The position numbers and the translations under genes were made by a program. This document shows positions 1 to 9,250 of a DNA stretch of 64,000 nucleotides, piece by piece. Under the pieces are notes generated by a model. That model saw nothing but the letters and a program-made list of their open reading frames with translations, was not told the DNA's origin and made no database searches. Numbering within the stretch: position 1 is the first letter of the stretch; every line of letters begins with the position of its first letter. The DNA lies in the NCBI GenBank assembly GCA_010909725.1, contig JAACMV010000016.1, positions 496,001 through 560,000 of the forward strand, written 5' to 3'. This DNA comes from Picochlorum sp. 'celeri' (lineage: Eukaryota; Chlorophyta; Trebouxiophyceae).

Positions 1-465
1 ATTAAAGTCATTACCGTGTCTTCTAAGTCAAAGTCTGCTGGACAGGCGTGTGCAGCAGAATGGTCGGCCAAGCTCTCCCGGTACACTGCTGTGGAGTCCA
101 TCAACGTGAAGAATAATCCTCTCAATGCAAAGGATACTGCGGTGGCGGTGAAGAATGAGGGCTCGCGTGTACTCAAGCATATAACACCGACCACAGACCA
201 TGTTGTTTGCTTGGATGAGCGTGGAAGGGACGTCACGAGTATGGACATGGCCAGGCTTTTGGCAGATGCCAGTTCAAATGGCGTGAAGAACCTCGTGTTC
301 CTCATCGGAGGCCCCTTTGGCCATTCCCAAGAAGTACGCCAATCATCACAGGATACAATTCGTCTGAGTCGGTGTGTCTTGAACCATTCAGTAGCCCACA
401 TTGTCTTGATGGAACAGCTGTACAGAGCATGGACAATCCTGAAGAAGGAGCCATATCATCACTGA
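1..465 (+). CDS. rlmH: RlmH-type rRNA pseudouridine methyltransferase (5' end outside window)
   Basis: This is a homologue of bacterial RlmH/YbeA, the SPOUT methyltransferase that methylates pseudouridine 1915 of large-subunit rRNA. Plants and algae carry nuclear copies presumed to act on organellar ribosomes. The frame is open from base 1 and its first residues, IKVITV, already match the family's opening beta strand, so only the initiator and any transit peptide lie to the left. The C-terminal SAM-binding trefoil knot is clear: LDERG, FLIGGPFGH, and the nearly invariant end VLMEQLYRAWTILKKEPYHH. The stop is at 463-465, with TGTAA 50 nt further on. There is no ATG in the visible part; the GTG at 16 is not a believable start. 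Confidence 0.9.
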   Translation: MKVITVSSKSKSAGQACAAEWSAKLSRYTAVESINVKNNPLNAKDTAVAVKNEGSRVLKHITPTTDHVVCLDERGRDVTSMDMARLLADASSNGVKNLVFLIGGPFGHSQEVRQSSQDTIRLSRCVLNHSVAHIVLMEQLYRAWTILKKEPYHH

Positions 466-690
466 TGCAGAAAAGTACCATGAAAATGCCGCGGATACCC
501 TGAAGTATCGTCATTGTAATAGTATTTTGAGAGAGAGAGAGTTGTACTTTGAAATTGAGGTCTGTTGTACCGACGCATTTCTACTACGACGCAGCCTGGT
601 CAATCGATGCACCAGCGCATTCCTCTGGCCAGCTTACAAGTCGCTCTTGTGATATATTTTAGTATATAGAAGTGATATAAATATAAAAAT
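466..690. other. Spacer between the RlmH and SLC26 genes, with a GA microsatellite
   Basis: The spacer holds the RlmH 3' region, a short GA run at about 529-540, and an A/T-rich stretch ending in TATAAATA at 676-683, only 7 nt before the SLC26 start codon. No coding potential is visible. Confidence 0.5.
515..519 (+). terminator. TGTAA poly(A) signal of the RlmH gene
   Basis: TGTAA lies 50 nt after the RlmH stop. TGTAA is the usual green-algal polyadenylation signal. The assignment rests on motif and position only. Confidence 0.5.
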
Positions 691-2784
691 ATGAAGGATC
701 GTAGTGGGTCTGAGGATGATCCGCCGGAAGGGGATGGTGTCGGTGTCAGTTCGTCTTTCGCAGCACACGCGTCAGTGGCGACGCAGCGATCCATCCATAC
801 GTTCAAGAGCAAGGTCCCAGTTCACATGATGGAAGACCATTCTCTTTTTGATCAGGCGACTGCACTTGTGAAGGGTCAGCGGGATGCATACAAGGAGGAA
901 GTAAAAGGATATTCTTGGTATGATTGGCTGGCATTTTTCATTCCATGCTTTCGTTGGTTGAAGACATACAAATGGAGGACATGGCTGTTGTGGGATGTAC
1001 TTGCTGGGTTGTCTGTTGGAGCCATGGTGATTCCTCAGGGAATGAGTTATGCGAATTTGGCAGGGTTGCCACAGGTCTATGGGTTGTATGGAGCGTTTGT
1101 TCCCTGCCTCATTTACTCATTGCTTGGGAGTTCGAAACAACTGTCTGTCGGTCCTGTTGCGGTGACGTCTATTCTTCTCGGAAATGGATTGGAATCGTTG
1201 TTTGGGATTTCCAGTCCGTGCTATACCGACACGGGTACGGAGGATTTCAATGCCACCACAGCTGGGACATCCAATGGAACAGACACATTTGATGGGGGTG
1301 CCACATGCGACGATTTCGCGCGTGCTGCGATTCAAGTAGCCTTTTTAGCTGGTGTGTTATACACTGCGATTGGGTTGCTAGCTCTCGGGTGGTTGACATA
1401 CTTTTTGTCGCATGCGACAATTTCTGGATTTATGAGCGGTGCTGCCATTCTCATTGCTCTATCCCAGGTCAAGTACATGCTGGGACTGAGTATTCCACGC
1501 GCAGATACATTGCAAGAAAATCTAAAAGAAATATTCCATGGACTAGATCAGTTTAGTTGGCAAGAATTTAGTATGGGCATGTCGTATGTGCTGATTCTGC
1601 TCATTTTTAGAGTCTTGTCCCGCAGGGTCAAGTCATTAGGATTCCTGAGAGCACTGGGACCATTGACGGTATGCATCGTCTCAATCGCGCTGATGAATAT
1701 TTTTAAATGGTATACACCAGATGGGGCTCCTGTCATTGCGAACATTGGGGAGATTCCGAGAGGCCTTCCAGCTGTGACTGTTGGATGGTGGTTTCCCCTG
1801 TATGATGTGGGGCGACAAATTCTGCTCTCCATTATCATCTGTCTGATCGATATGTGCGAGAGTATGTCTATCGCGAAAGCATTAGCCCAGAAAAATAAAG
1901 ATAGGCTGGATGCGACTCAAGAATTACGAGGCTTGGGTATCGCCAATCTCTTTGGAGCAGCATTCAATTGCTACACCACCACTGGGTCCTTTTCAAGATC
2001 TGCGGTCAATGATTCAGTAGGAGCCAAGACACCTCTGTCCAACTTCATCACTGGTATCCTTGTCTTAATTGTGCTGGTCGCGTTGACCCCAGTCTTCACC
2101 AATATGAGTAAGAATGTGCAAGGCGCCATTATTATTGTCGGTGTCATGGGTCTGCTGCAGTATGAGGACTTTTTGGAGCTGTGGCAGGTGTCAAAACTCG
2201 ACTGGCTCGTCTGGGTCTTCACATTCCTCTTCACATTGTTCTTGGGTGTTGAAGTAGGAATTTTAGTTGGCGTCGGCGTCTCTCTTGTCCTCGTCATCTA
2301 CAAGACTGCATTCCCAAGAATCACCTCTCTTGGAAAACTGCCAAACACAAGCATTTATAGAAACGTGAATATGTACCCAGACGCAGAAGAACCACCAGGA
2401 ATGATCCTTTTCCGTATCGATGCACCAATATATTTCGCAAATATTGAAGGAATCAAGGACTTTTTATTCGACAAGCTACGAAGGAGCAAGGCAGCCCATG
2501 AGATAGTTGGAGACAAGGTTCGCTATGTCATTATTGACCTGTCCCCATCGCCAGACATTGACGTCGCTGGCCTCCACATGTTCCAAGATCTAGTGAAAGA
2601 ACTCAAGTCGGATGACATCCATCTGATACTAGCCAACCCATCAAAAACCATGCTGATTATGCTTATGAGAGGAGATTTGATTACTGAACTTGGTCCTGGA
2701 GGGGTCCAGGTCTCCATGGGAGAAGCAGTGGAGTACGCCAGGATTCATTTAGAATCCCAGATGAAGATGAATTATGTTGTATAA
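691..2784 (+). CDS. SLC26/SulP family anion (sulfate) transporter
   Basis: This 697-residue integral membrane protein is an SLC26/SulP carrier, the family that moves sulfate and other anions across the plasma or endomembranes. About 90 hydrophilic residues lead into the conserved entry region (WDVLAGLSVGAMVIPQGMSY), the family's signature for the first membrane helix and first half-repeat. Further hydrophobic helices run to about residue 530. A C-terminal STAS domain follows at about 565-680 (VRYVIIDLS, then DIDVAGLHMFQDL), with valine where many STAS domains have serine or threonine. Length and order fit the family. The ATG at 691 is the first in frame. There are no introns. Sulfate is the likely substrate from family membership; specificity cannot be read from sequence. 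Confidence 0.93.
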   Translation: MKDRSGSEDDPPEGDGVGVSSSFAAHASVATQRSIHTFKSKVPVHMMEDHSLFDQATALVKGQRDAYKEEVKGYSWYDWLAFFIPCFRWLKTYKWRTWLLWDVLAGLSVGAMVIPQGMSYANLAGLPQVYGLYGAFVPCLIYSLLGSSKQLSVGPVAVTSILLGNGLESLFGISSPCYTDTGTEDFNATTAGTSNGTDTFDGGATCDDFARAAIQVAFLAGVLYTAIGLLALGWLTYFLSHATISGFMSGAAILIALSQVKYMLGLSIPRADTLQENLKEIFHGLDQFSWQEFSMGMSYVLILLIFRVLSRRVKSLGFLRALGPLTVCIVSIALMNIFKWYTPDGAPVIANIGEIPRGLPAVTVGWWFPLYDVGRQILLSIIICLIDMCESMSIAKALAQKNKDRLDATQELRGLGIANLFGAAFNCYTTTGSFSRSAVNDSVGAKTPLSNFITGILVLIVLVALTPVFTNMSKNVQGAIIIVGVMGLLQYEDFLELWQVSKLDWLVWVFTFLFTLFLGVEVGILVGVGVSLVLVIYKTAFPRITSLGKLPNTSIYRNVNMYPDAEEPPGMILFRIDAPIYFANIEGIKDFLFDKLRRSKAAHEIVGDKVRYVIIDLSPSPDIDVAGLHMFQDLVKELKSDDIHLILANPSKTMLIMLMRGDLITELGPGGVQVSMGEAVEYARIHLESQMKMNYVV

Positions 2785-2785
2785 T

Positions 2786-2790
2786 TGTAA
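2786..2790 (+). terminator. TGTAA poly(A) signal of the SLC26 gene
   Basis: TGTAA begins 2 nt after the SLC26 stop and 36 nt before the next gene's ATG on the same strand, so the upstream 3' end probably overlaps the downstream leader. Confidence 0.45.
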
Positions 2791-2825
2791 TTTTATAGAT
2801 ATTTACACGACAATCGACGCCATAT

Positions 2826-3995
2826 ATGAATTCTGTGAAGGAAGAAGAACGTCACCGGGTGGATCGGTTGTTGGATCGCCTTGGCGAGCAGCAGCTTTCT
2901 CTACGCCAGCATGTGCGTATTACATGTGTTACTACGTAGCATATGTGTGTTTATATGGGCTTACATGGGTGTTTTGTGCAGGATGTGAGTATTCAAGACC
3001 TCACCGAACGTTTGAAAATTATCGAAGGACAGGGTCGGAGGGAATCCGAGTTTCTGAACGAAATAAAGGTATGTCGTATCATTTTCTGTTGATTTATACG
3101 GCGGTCGGGACTGGAAGATGCGATGCGTGAATCATGGTGTTTTCTTCTTGTTGTTCAGGAGGTCAACGTTGTTCGTCAGCTTGCGACGCTGACGGATGCA
3201 CTGGAAAAGCTACAGAAACAGTTTCATGTGCATACGAGAGAGTATAAGAGACATATGAGTGTGGAAGAGGGTCGGATGCATGATGTAGAGCAGCGACAAG
3301 AGGACTTGGTGGAAGGGTTTGGTCTTTTAGAGGATGACATTGATCGTGTGAAACAGGAGACGAATGCGTCTCTGGCCAAGCTTGTGGAGCGGATTGCTGA
3401 GCAATTCGATGAGATGCAGGCGTCATTGGAGGCTGTGAAGAGGCAGCATGCCGTGCATCATGAGCAAGTGATGTCTGCAGTGGAAGAGGTGAAGGCAGCG
3501 CAATCTGATGTGCGACGAGAGATGGAGCAGATGCAAGCGTCGCTGAATGGTATTGTAGCACAAGATGTACCGCGTTTGGATGAAGAGATTGTTCGCGTGC
3601 AGAAGGGCATTGATGAGAGCACAGCATCTACATCAGAACGCATTGAACAGATGCTTGTCCCAGAGATAGAAACGATCAAGTCCCGTTTACAGGCGCATGA
3701 GACACACATGGAATCGTCTAATAGAGAAGTAGTGGATACAATGCGAGAAACACGCGATGGATTACAGCTCAAGTTGAATGATTTGGAGGACCATGTTGCT
3801 GACAAGATGGAGCATGTGCTCTCAAAGTTCAAAGAGTATCAGGCATATGTCGGACGGTTACGGTACGAGTTGAATTCTCTGAACGACGAGTTTCAGGGTG
3901 CTCAGGAACAGATTATTAAAAAAGTGACGGAAGAGCTTGACGGAGCTGAACAGACCATACATGCCTTGACAGACCATTTTCATGTCAAAAGATGA
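2826..3995 (+). CDS. Coiled-coil protein of unknown function, three exons
   Basis: I do not recognise a family. The gene model joins exons 2826-2912, 2982-3068 and 3159-3995 through introns with GTGCGT and GTATGT donors and tgcag/ttcag acceptors, both phase 0, giving 336 residues. The first two exons are each exactly 29 codons. Nearly the whole protein is predicted coiled coil: heptad-like spacing of leucine, valine and isoleucine in a highly charged E/K/R/Q background, with no glycine-rich or enzymatic motif. An SF-assemblin or basal-body fibre protein is conceivable, but no diagnostic motif was seen. It starts 41 nt after the SLC26 stop on the same strand, too close for an ordinary independent promoter. 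Confidence 0.75.
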
Positions 3996-4069
3996 TTATT
4001 TTTTACAATGCAAACACATAGTACTCGTAATGGTATCATCATCGCCGTAGTAATAATAGTAGTGAGTGT

Positions 4070-5032
4070 TTAGGCATCAATAGACACAGGGCCTCCTTCC
4101 AGCCAATCTGATCCCAACTCACTCAACTTGAGATGCGAGGTGACATAATCCGCACAGAATGCGTCGTTATCCACAGCATACTTTTCGGCAAATGGCTTGA
4201 ATCCTTCGTCTTCAAACAATGCCGCATCTGTTGGAAGAACGAGCAAATCCTCATCCCTCTGCTCTTTAATCTCCACAAAATACCTGTTGTCAAACTCCAG
4301 CCACTTGACAGTCCAACTGGATCCTCCTGGCTTGCCTGGTCCATCCTTGGTATACTTTGTGGATTCTTTCCCGAAACCACTCCTCTCTGGACGAGCCCTT
4401 CCCAATGTATGCGCCCCTGAAAGAACGACAATATCCTGATCGTTCAGACCCATTCGATGGAACACATTCCTCAAATGCTCTGCTGGATTCGCTGCTTTAT
4501 CAGGGAATGGACCCGCGGCAGCCGGAAGACGACCATCAGGAGTACAATCCTTTGGACCCTCGGCATCCCGACGCCCCACTCGAAGAGGAATATGTGGACC
4601 TCCTGCATGCTCAATAGCCTCTGAGGAAGCCAATTGAATCAGATCAGCCCAAGTCACCTCTGGAAATGCTTCCTTAACAGGCTTTAAGAGATCCAAAGCA
4701 GAATCAAGACCATTGTTCGCTCCATACCCCAACTCTGGCTTGAATCGAATGCTTCCCGTCGCTCCTCCAGCAGCAGGCCAAGGCTCGTTCTTGAGTGCGT
4801 CACTGTATGACCCAGAATCATGCCACGCCAACCTCACAAAGATTGGATTTGCATGCGTTTCCTCCAAAATAGAACGAATCTGACCACGAGCACCCTTGAT
4901 CTGATCCATATTCACAGCCGAAGCCTGAACAGCTCTCTGACGGGCATTGGACAAGCGTCGATTCGAGTTTCCCATTCTTGTCGTATTGATAAGGTTCGAT
5001 CTGTGCTTGACAGACACCAACTGTTGCATCAT
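4070..5032 (-). CDS. APX: Ascorbate peroxidase, probably organelle-targeted
   Basis: This class I haem peroxidase reduces hydrogen peroxide with ascorbate. From the paired ATGs at 5032/5029 the protein is about 320 residues. The first ~40 are basic and S/T/N-rich, lack acidic residues and resemble a transit peptide. The core has the distal haem pocket ([12 protein letters not shown], with catalytic Arg and His), the family motif [19 protein letters not shown], and the proximal His segment [20 protein letters not shown]. Near the end, [13 protein letters not shown] supplies the proximal Trp region. No C-terminal membrane anchor follows, so a soluble stromal or mitochondrial form is likely. Single exon. 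It is convergent with the coiled-coil gene (74 nt apart). Confidence 0.92.
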   Translation of the reverse strand: MMQQLVSVKHRSNLINTTRMGNSNRRLSNARQRAVQASAVNMDQIKGARGQIRSILEETHANPIFVRLAWHDSGSYSDALKNEPWPAAGGATGSIRFKPELGYGANNGLDSALDLLKPVKEAFPEVTWADLIQLASSEAIEHAGGPHIPLRVGRRDAEGPKDCTPDGRLPAAAGPFPDKAANPAEHLRNVFHRMGLNDQDIVVLSGAHTLGRARPERSGFGKESTKYTKDGPGKPGGSSWTVKWLEFDNRYFVEIKEQRDEDLLVLPTDAALFEDEGFKPFAEKYAVDNDAFCADYVTSHLKLSELGSDWLEGGPVSIDA

Positions 5033-5166
5033 AATAAAATTACTAATAAAGTATCGGGAATTAATCTGAAACAAGAAGTAGGGAGACACCTGTGCTTACG
5101 TGTCTGATTTCGTTATTTCGTCATATTAAAAAAAACAAGAGGACGCGGATCATGCAGGAGAAAATC

Positions 5167-5171
5167 TTACA
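5167..5171 (-). terminator. TGTAA poly(A) signal of the CPS small-subunit gene
   Basis: TGTAA on the minus strand lies 16 nt after the stop codon of the carbamoyl-phosphate synthase small-subunit gene. Confidence 0.5.
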
Positions 5172-5187
5172 ATCTATCTACGTAATA

Positions 5188-6746
5188 TCATACAGGAACT
5201 GCATCTGCTTGTCGTTCTGCAGCCATCATATCAATGTATTGCTTAAAGCAAATGTCAGCATCATGAGGGCCTGGACTTGCCTCTGGATGGTACTGAATAG
5301 TCATGGCCTTGAGGGAAGGCGCCACCAGACCAGCACAGGTTCCATCGTTCAAATTCACGTGGGATACAATGACATCGTCAGGCAAGGATGATGGATCGAC
5401 TGCAAAATTATGATTCTGTGCTGAAATTTCAATACGTCCGTCAGATTCAAAACGAATTGGATGGTTTCCTCCGTGATGGCCAAACTTGAGCTTGAAGGTG
5501 GATGCCCCAAATGCCTGACCCAACACTTGATGTCCCATGCAAATACCAAACACTGGTTTCTTCCCAACAATCTTCTTTGCATTCTCAACAGCGTATGGCA
5601 CAGCAGATGGATCGCCAGGGCCATTGGAGAAGAAGACACCATCTGGGTTCATCTCCAGCACCTTTTCTGCAGGATAATCTGCTGGGACAACAGTCAAGGA
5701 GCAATTATACGATGCTAAACGGCGAAGAATATTCTGCTTAATTCCAAAATCGTAGCACACAACCTTATATGGCTGATCTTGCGATGCAGCATCGGCACTA
5801 AACTCCCATTCCCCAGAAGTATCCTTCCATTCATATGGCTCTGAGCATGTCACCTCTTTGATCAAATCCTGACCCACAATGCTCCAGCTTTTCGTCATGG
5901 CAATCAACTCATCATCCGATTTCGACGCATCAGTGCAAATCACACCATTCAAGCATCCATCCACTCGCAATCTGCGAGTAATAGCTCTGGTGTCCACGTT
6001 CGCAATACCCATCACCTGCTGTGACTTGCAGTACTCATCCAATGTCATATGCGCTCTGTAATTCGACACAGTCAGGGACAAATCTCGCACAATAACACCC
6101 CCCAAATGACACTTTGTACTCTCCATATCCTCTGGATTAATACCGACGTTCCCAATATGGGGATAGGTGAACACCACAAACTGACCCTTGTAACTTGGAT
6201 CTGTCAAAATTTCTTGATACCCAGTCATGGACGTATTAAACACGCATTCTCCCACTGCATACATTCATTAAATAAAATAGTATGAGAATATATATATATA
6301 TATGTACCATCCCTATCATGATGTCACCAGAAAGAAGAACTACCAATAAAAAAAAATAGTACCCACCTTGCACACCAGTATGACCAAACGCAGTCCCATG
6401 CCATACACTACCATCCTCCAACACCAACCTACACAGCGACATACCATCATAGAACCAAAGCACACATCAACAACACACACACACACAGCGCCACCCACCT
6501 TGCAGCTGGCTTGGATGCCCAAGGTGCTGCTCCATCCTGGCTCACAGCAGCAGCCCTCGTCACGCCACTCGACAATACCCTCCTCCATCCTCCCACACCT
6601 TCCATGACCCCCTTTCCACTACCAGAATACCTATTCCTCCCTCTCGTACCCACATGGCACCTCTGAGGAACCCTCAACGTTACCCTAGGTTGGGAACTCG
6701 GGTAGGGCCTCGTTGCATGGCAATCCTGAACGCACCCCATCGTCAT
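5188..6746 (-). CDS. CARA: Carbamoyl-phosphate synthase small subunit (glutaminase), plastid type
   Basis: This is the glutamine amidotransferase subunit that feeds ammonia to carbamoyl-phosphate synthase for pyrimidine and arginine synthesis, plastidial in plants and algae. Exons on the minus strand are 6746-6499, 6428-6367 and 6254-5188, with GTGGGT donors and tag/cag acceptors, encoding 458 residues. About 70 Arg/Ser/Gly-rich residues form a presumptive transit peptide. Next come the small-subunit N-terminal domain (LVLEDGSVWHGTAFG and VGECVFNTSMTGYQEILTDPSY) and the class I GATase domain with nucleophile Cys in FGICMGHQVLG (about residue 342) and the His-Glu pair in YHPEASPGPHD. The second ATG at 6740 is an alternative start. 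The first intron contains an AC/GT microsatellite near 6473-6487. Confidence 0.93.
6473..6487. repeat. (AC)n microsatellite in a CPS small-subunit intron
   Basis: An alternating AC tract lies inside the 70-nt first intron (6429-6498), reading as GT repeats on the sense strand, downstream of the donor. Confidence 0.7.
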
Positions 6747-7337
6747 CTCTCAACACCGCACTTCTCTGTCTATAGAAAAACTTGAATAATTCTATATACA
6801 ATGACAACGAGAGAGAGGAGATGGAGGTTGTCTATGATTATACTACAGCATTGAGTTTCTGCGTTCAATTTTTGCTATACAAACATCTTCGGATGGATGG
6901 CTCATTCGATCGGACATGTGGGTCGAAATATATACGAAACAGCAATAGTCCCATCAAACAAGGGATTTGATGGTATCTCTGTTGAAACAACCACGCATGA
7001 AACATCGCACTCTCTGGATGCATGTATATGGGCCAAGATACCCAGATGGTTGTGTACAATTTGGATGTAAATATCGTAGGTGCGAGAATGATGGATCAGA
7101 GGGGTGGATTGGGTTTTTGGGGCAGGCGAGGGTAATACGAATTGCCGATGGCTGAGATGCTTGTTGTGCTGGATTGTGATTGATCGCATGTGTGGATGGA
7201 TTGCTTGATTGTTATGTAATTCTTATTGGTTGCTGTTGCAGGGAGAGGATTGTTCATGCTGTGCGTGGTGGTGGACTGTCTTTTTCTTTCACGACATTTG
7301 CGATAGTTGGAGTTCTGATTGCGTTGCTTCTATCGAT
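6747..7337. promoter_or_regulatory. Divergent intergenic region between CPS small subunit and PDH-E2
   Basis: These 591 nt separate the start codons of two divergently transcribed genes and should hold both promoters. No open frame with family resemblance is present. A good 3' splice site, ttgcag ending at 7241, with possible GT donors upstream, suggests that the E2 mRNA has a 5' untranslated intron. A GAGAGAGA stretch lies at about 6810-6818. No other structure was recognised. Confidence 0.45.
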
Positions 7338-9200
7338 ATGAGTCTATATATGATGCATGCGTGGCGTGGTGGTCGGCGGTATTTGAGTGGATGCCGTTTG
7401 TTGGCGGGTTCGACCTGGTGGCAGCAAGGGGCAGAGTCTGTGGGGTGTGGGTTCAGTAGCAATAGCAGCAGCAGTGCGAGGCGGGAGGTTTCTTCGTTAG
7501 TATCGTCTTCGTCTTTGAGAGGGCAGGGGTATACTAATGATGCTGCCCGTCGGTGGATGTCATCTGGTGGGAGTCTTCCAGAGCATGAGAAATTGTCCAT
7601 GCCAGCGCTGTCCCCTACAATGGCGCAGGGTAATATTGTGTCTTGGAAGAAGAAGGAAGGGGATTCGGTGCAGCCTGGGGATATTTATTGTGAGGTTGAG
7701 ACGGATAAGGCGAGTATTGAGTGGGAGGCTCAGGAGGAGGGGTTCCTGGCAAAGATTCTCAAGGGGGATGGGTCTCAGAATATTGAAGTAGGTGTTCCGG
7801 TTGCGATATTGGTCGAGGAGGAAGGGGATGTGGCTGCATTTGCAGAGTATGATGCTTCTGCGGATGTTTCTACGTCTGCGGCGCCTGCTGCAGAGACAAA
7901 GGAAGAGCCTGCAGCAGCAGCAGCAGCACCGTCATCATCATCATTTCCTGCGCATGAGGTGATGTCCATGCCTGCATTGTCTCCGACAATGTCTGAGGGG
8001 ACGCTGTTGAAGTGGAAAAAGTCTGTTGGGGATGAGATTTCTGCTGGAGATGTGCTGGCTGAGATTGAGACAGATAAGGCTTCAATGGAGTGGGAAGCTC
8101 AAGAGGATGGCGTGCTTGCTCAGATTTTGGTGCCAGAGGGGACGTCTGGAATTCAGGTTGGGTCTCCTGTTTTTGTTCAGATCGACAGTGCTGATGATTT
8201 GGGTGCTTTCAAGTCGTTTACGATTGCCGATGTTGGAGCAGCGGCGGCACCTGCCCCTGCTGCAGCAGCAGCAGCACCTCCACAGGAAAGCACACCATCT
8301 CCTGCAGCGACGCCAAAGGCGCCTGTACAACAGCCTGTAAGACAGTCGGGAGATCGAGTGATTGCCAGCCCATACGCGCGCAAAGTGGCTGGTGAGAAGG
8401 GTGTTGATTTGCATGGACTGCAAGGGTCTGGTCCTGGGGGACGCATTGTTTCTGCAGACGTGTTGAATGCTCCAGTATCTGGAGGACAGGCAGCAGTGTC
8501 ATCTGTATTTACTGATGAAGCAACCACAGGTATCCGACGAGTGATTGCACAGAGATTGTTAGAGTCCAAGCAAACAATTCCACATTATTACCTGTCAGCT
8601 TCCTGCCGTATTGATACATTATCAGCCTTGCGAGCCAAGTTGAATGAGTCGCTAGCAGCAAGTGATGGAGGTAAAATCAGCATGAACGATTTCATTATCA
8701 AAGCATCGGCGATGGCGTTGAAAAAGGTTCCAGAGGCGAATGCATCCTGGCATGAGGACTTTATCAGACAATACAATTCAGTCAATTGCAGTGTTGCTGT
8801 TCAGACACCAGCAGGTTTGATGGTACCTGTTGTTCGTAATGCAGATAAAAAGGGTTTGGCAGCGATTTCAGCTGACGTGAAATCGCTTGCACAGAGGGCA
8901 CGGGAAGGAAAGCTCATGCCCGATGAATCTGCAGATGGAACATTTACAGTGTCCAATCTTGGCATGTTTGGTGTGACCCAGTTTTCTGCAATTGTAAACC
9001 CACCACAGGCATGTATATTGGCTGTTGGATCGGCAGAGAAGAAGGTGGTCCCATCGGCTGATGGTGCCGGGTTTGAGCAGGGAACTTTTGTGACTGTCAC
9101 ATTGAGTTGTGACCATAGAGTTATTGATGGGGCTGTTGGGGCACAATGGTTGCAGGCATTCAAGGGATACATCGAAGACCCAGCAAGTATGTTATTATGA
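7338..9200 (+). CDS. PDHE2: Dihydrolipoamide acetyltransferase (pyruvate dehydrogenase E2) with two lipoyl domains
   Basis: This is the core acetyltransferase of the pyruvate dehydrogenase complex. Starting at ATG 7338 (or 7353, HAWRGGRRY) gives about 620 residues. The Arg/Ser-rich, acid-poor N-terminus resembles a mitochondrial presequence. Two lipoyl domains follow at about 82-160 and 205-283, each with the lipoylated lysine in ETDKAS. They are joined by Ala/Pro linkers partly encoded by GCA-type repeats (7914-7930 and 8258-8276). The E3-binding domain is at about 340-376 (ASPYARKVAGEKGVDL, GSGPGGRI). The catalytic domain carries the active-site motif SCDHRVIDGAVGAQWL near the end. Two lipoyl domains match mitochondrial rather than plastid E2. 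Upstream in-frame codons extend to 7209 but resemble leader sequence. Single exon in the visible model. Confidence 0.94.
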   Translation: MSLYMMHAWRGGRRYLSGCRLLAGSTWWQQGAESVGCGFSSNSSSSARREVSSLVSSSSLRGQGYTNDAARRWMSSGGSLPEHEKLSMPALSPTMAQGNIVSWKKKEGDSVQPGDIYCEVETDKASIEWEAQEEGFLAKILKGDGSQNIEVGVPVAILVEEEGDVAAFAEYDASADVSTSAAPAAETKEEPAAAAAAPSSSSFPAHEVMSMPALSPTMSEGTLLKWKKSVGDEISAGDVLAEIETDKASMEWEAQEDGVLAQILVPEGTSGIQVGSPVFVQIDSADDLGAFKSFTIADVGAAAAPAPAAAAAAPPQESTPSPAATPKAPVQQPVRQSGDRVIASPYARKVAGEKGVDLHGLQGSGPGGRIVSADVLNAPVSGGQAAVSSVFTDEATTGIRRVIAQRLLESKQTIPHYYLSASCRIDTLSALRAKLNESLAASDGGKISMNDFIIKASAMALKKVPEANASWHEDFIRQYNSVNCSVAVQTPAGLMVPVVRNADKKGLAAISADVKSLAQRAREGKLMPDESADGTFTVSNLGMFGVTQFSAIVNPPQACILAVGSAEKKVVPSADGAGFEQGTFVTVTLSCDHRVIDGAVGAQWLQAFKGYIEDPASMLL

Positions 9201-9220
9201 TGTACATTTTGATTAGAGCA

Positions 9221-9225
9221 TGTAA
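9221..9225 (+). terminator. TGTAA poly(A) signal of the PDH-E2 gene
   Basis: TGTAA lies 21 nt after the E2 stop, inside the 50-nt gap to the convergent MSH4 gene. Confidence 0.55.
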
Positions 9226-9250
9226 TATATTCAGAATGATGCTTTTATAA

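Noticed and set aside
7209..7337. N-terminal extension of the PDH-E2 frame up to 7209
   Set aside because: The residues (Trp/Cys/Phe-rich) do not resemble a presequence, and a good acceptor site (ttgcag, ending 7241) suggests leader sequence. The ATG at 7338 or 7353 opens onto a normal mitochondrial presequence.
7289..7600. Antisense open frames in the E2, NOL8-like and MurE genes (for example 7289-7600, 13920-14261, 23781-24323)
   Set aside because: They mirror repetitive or acidic codons of the sense genes and show only low-complexity translations (runs of H, R or S).
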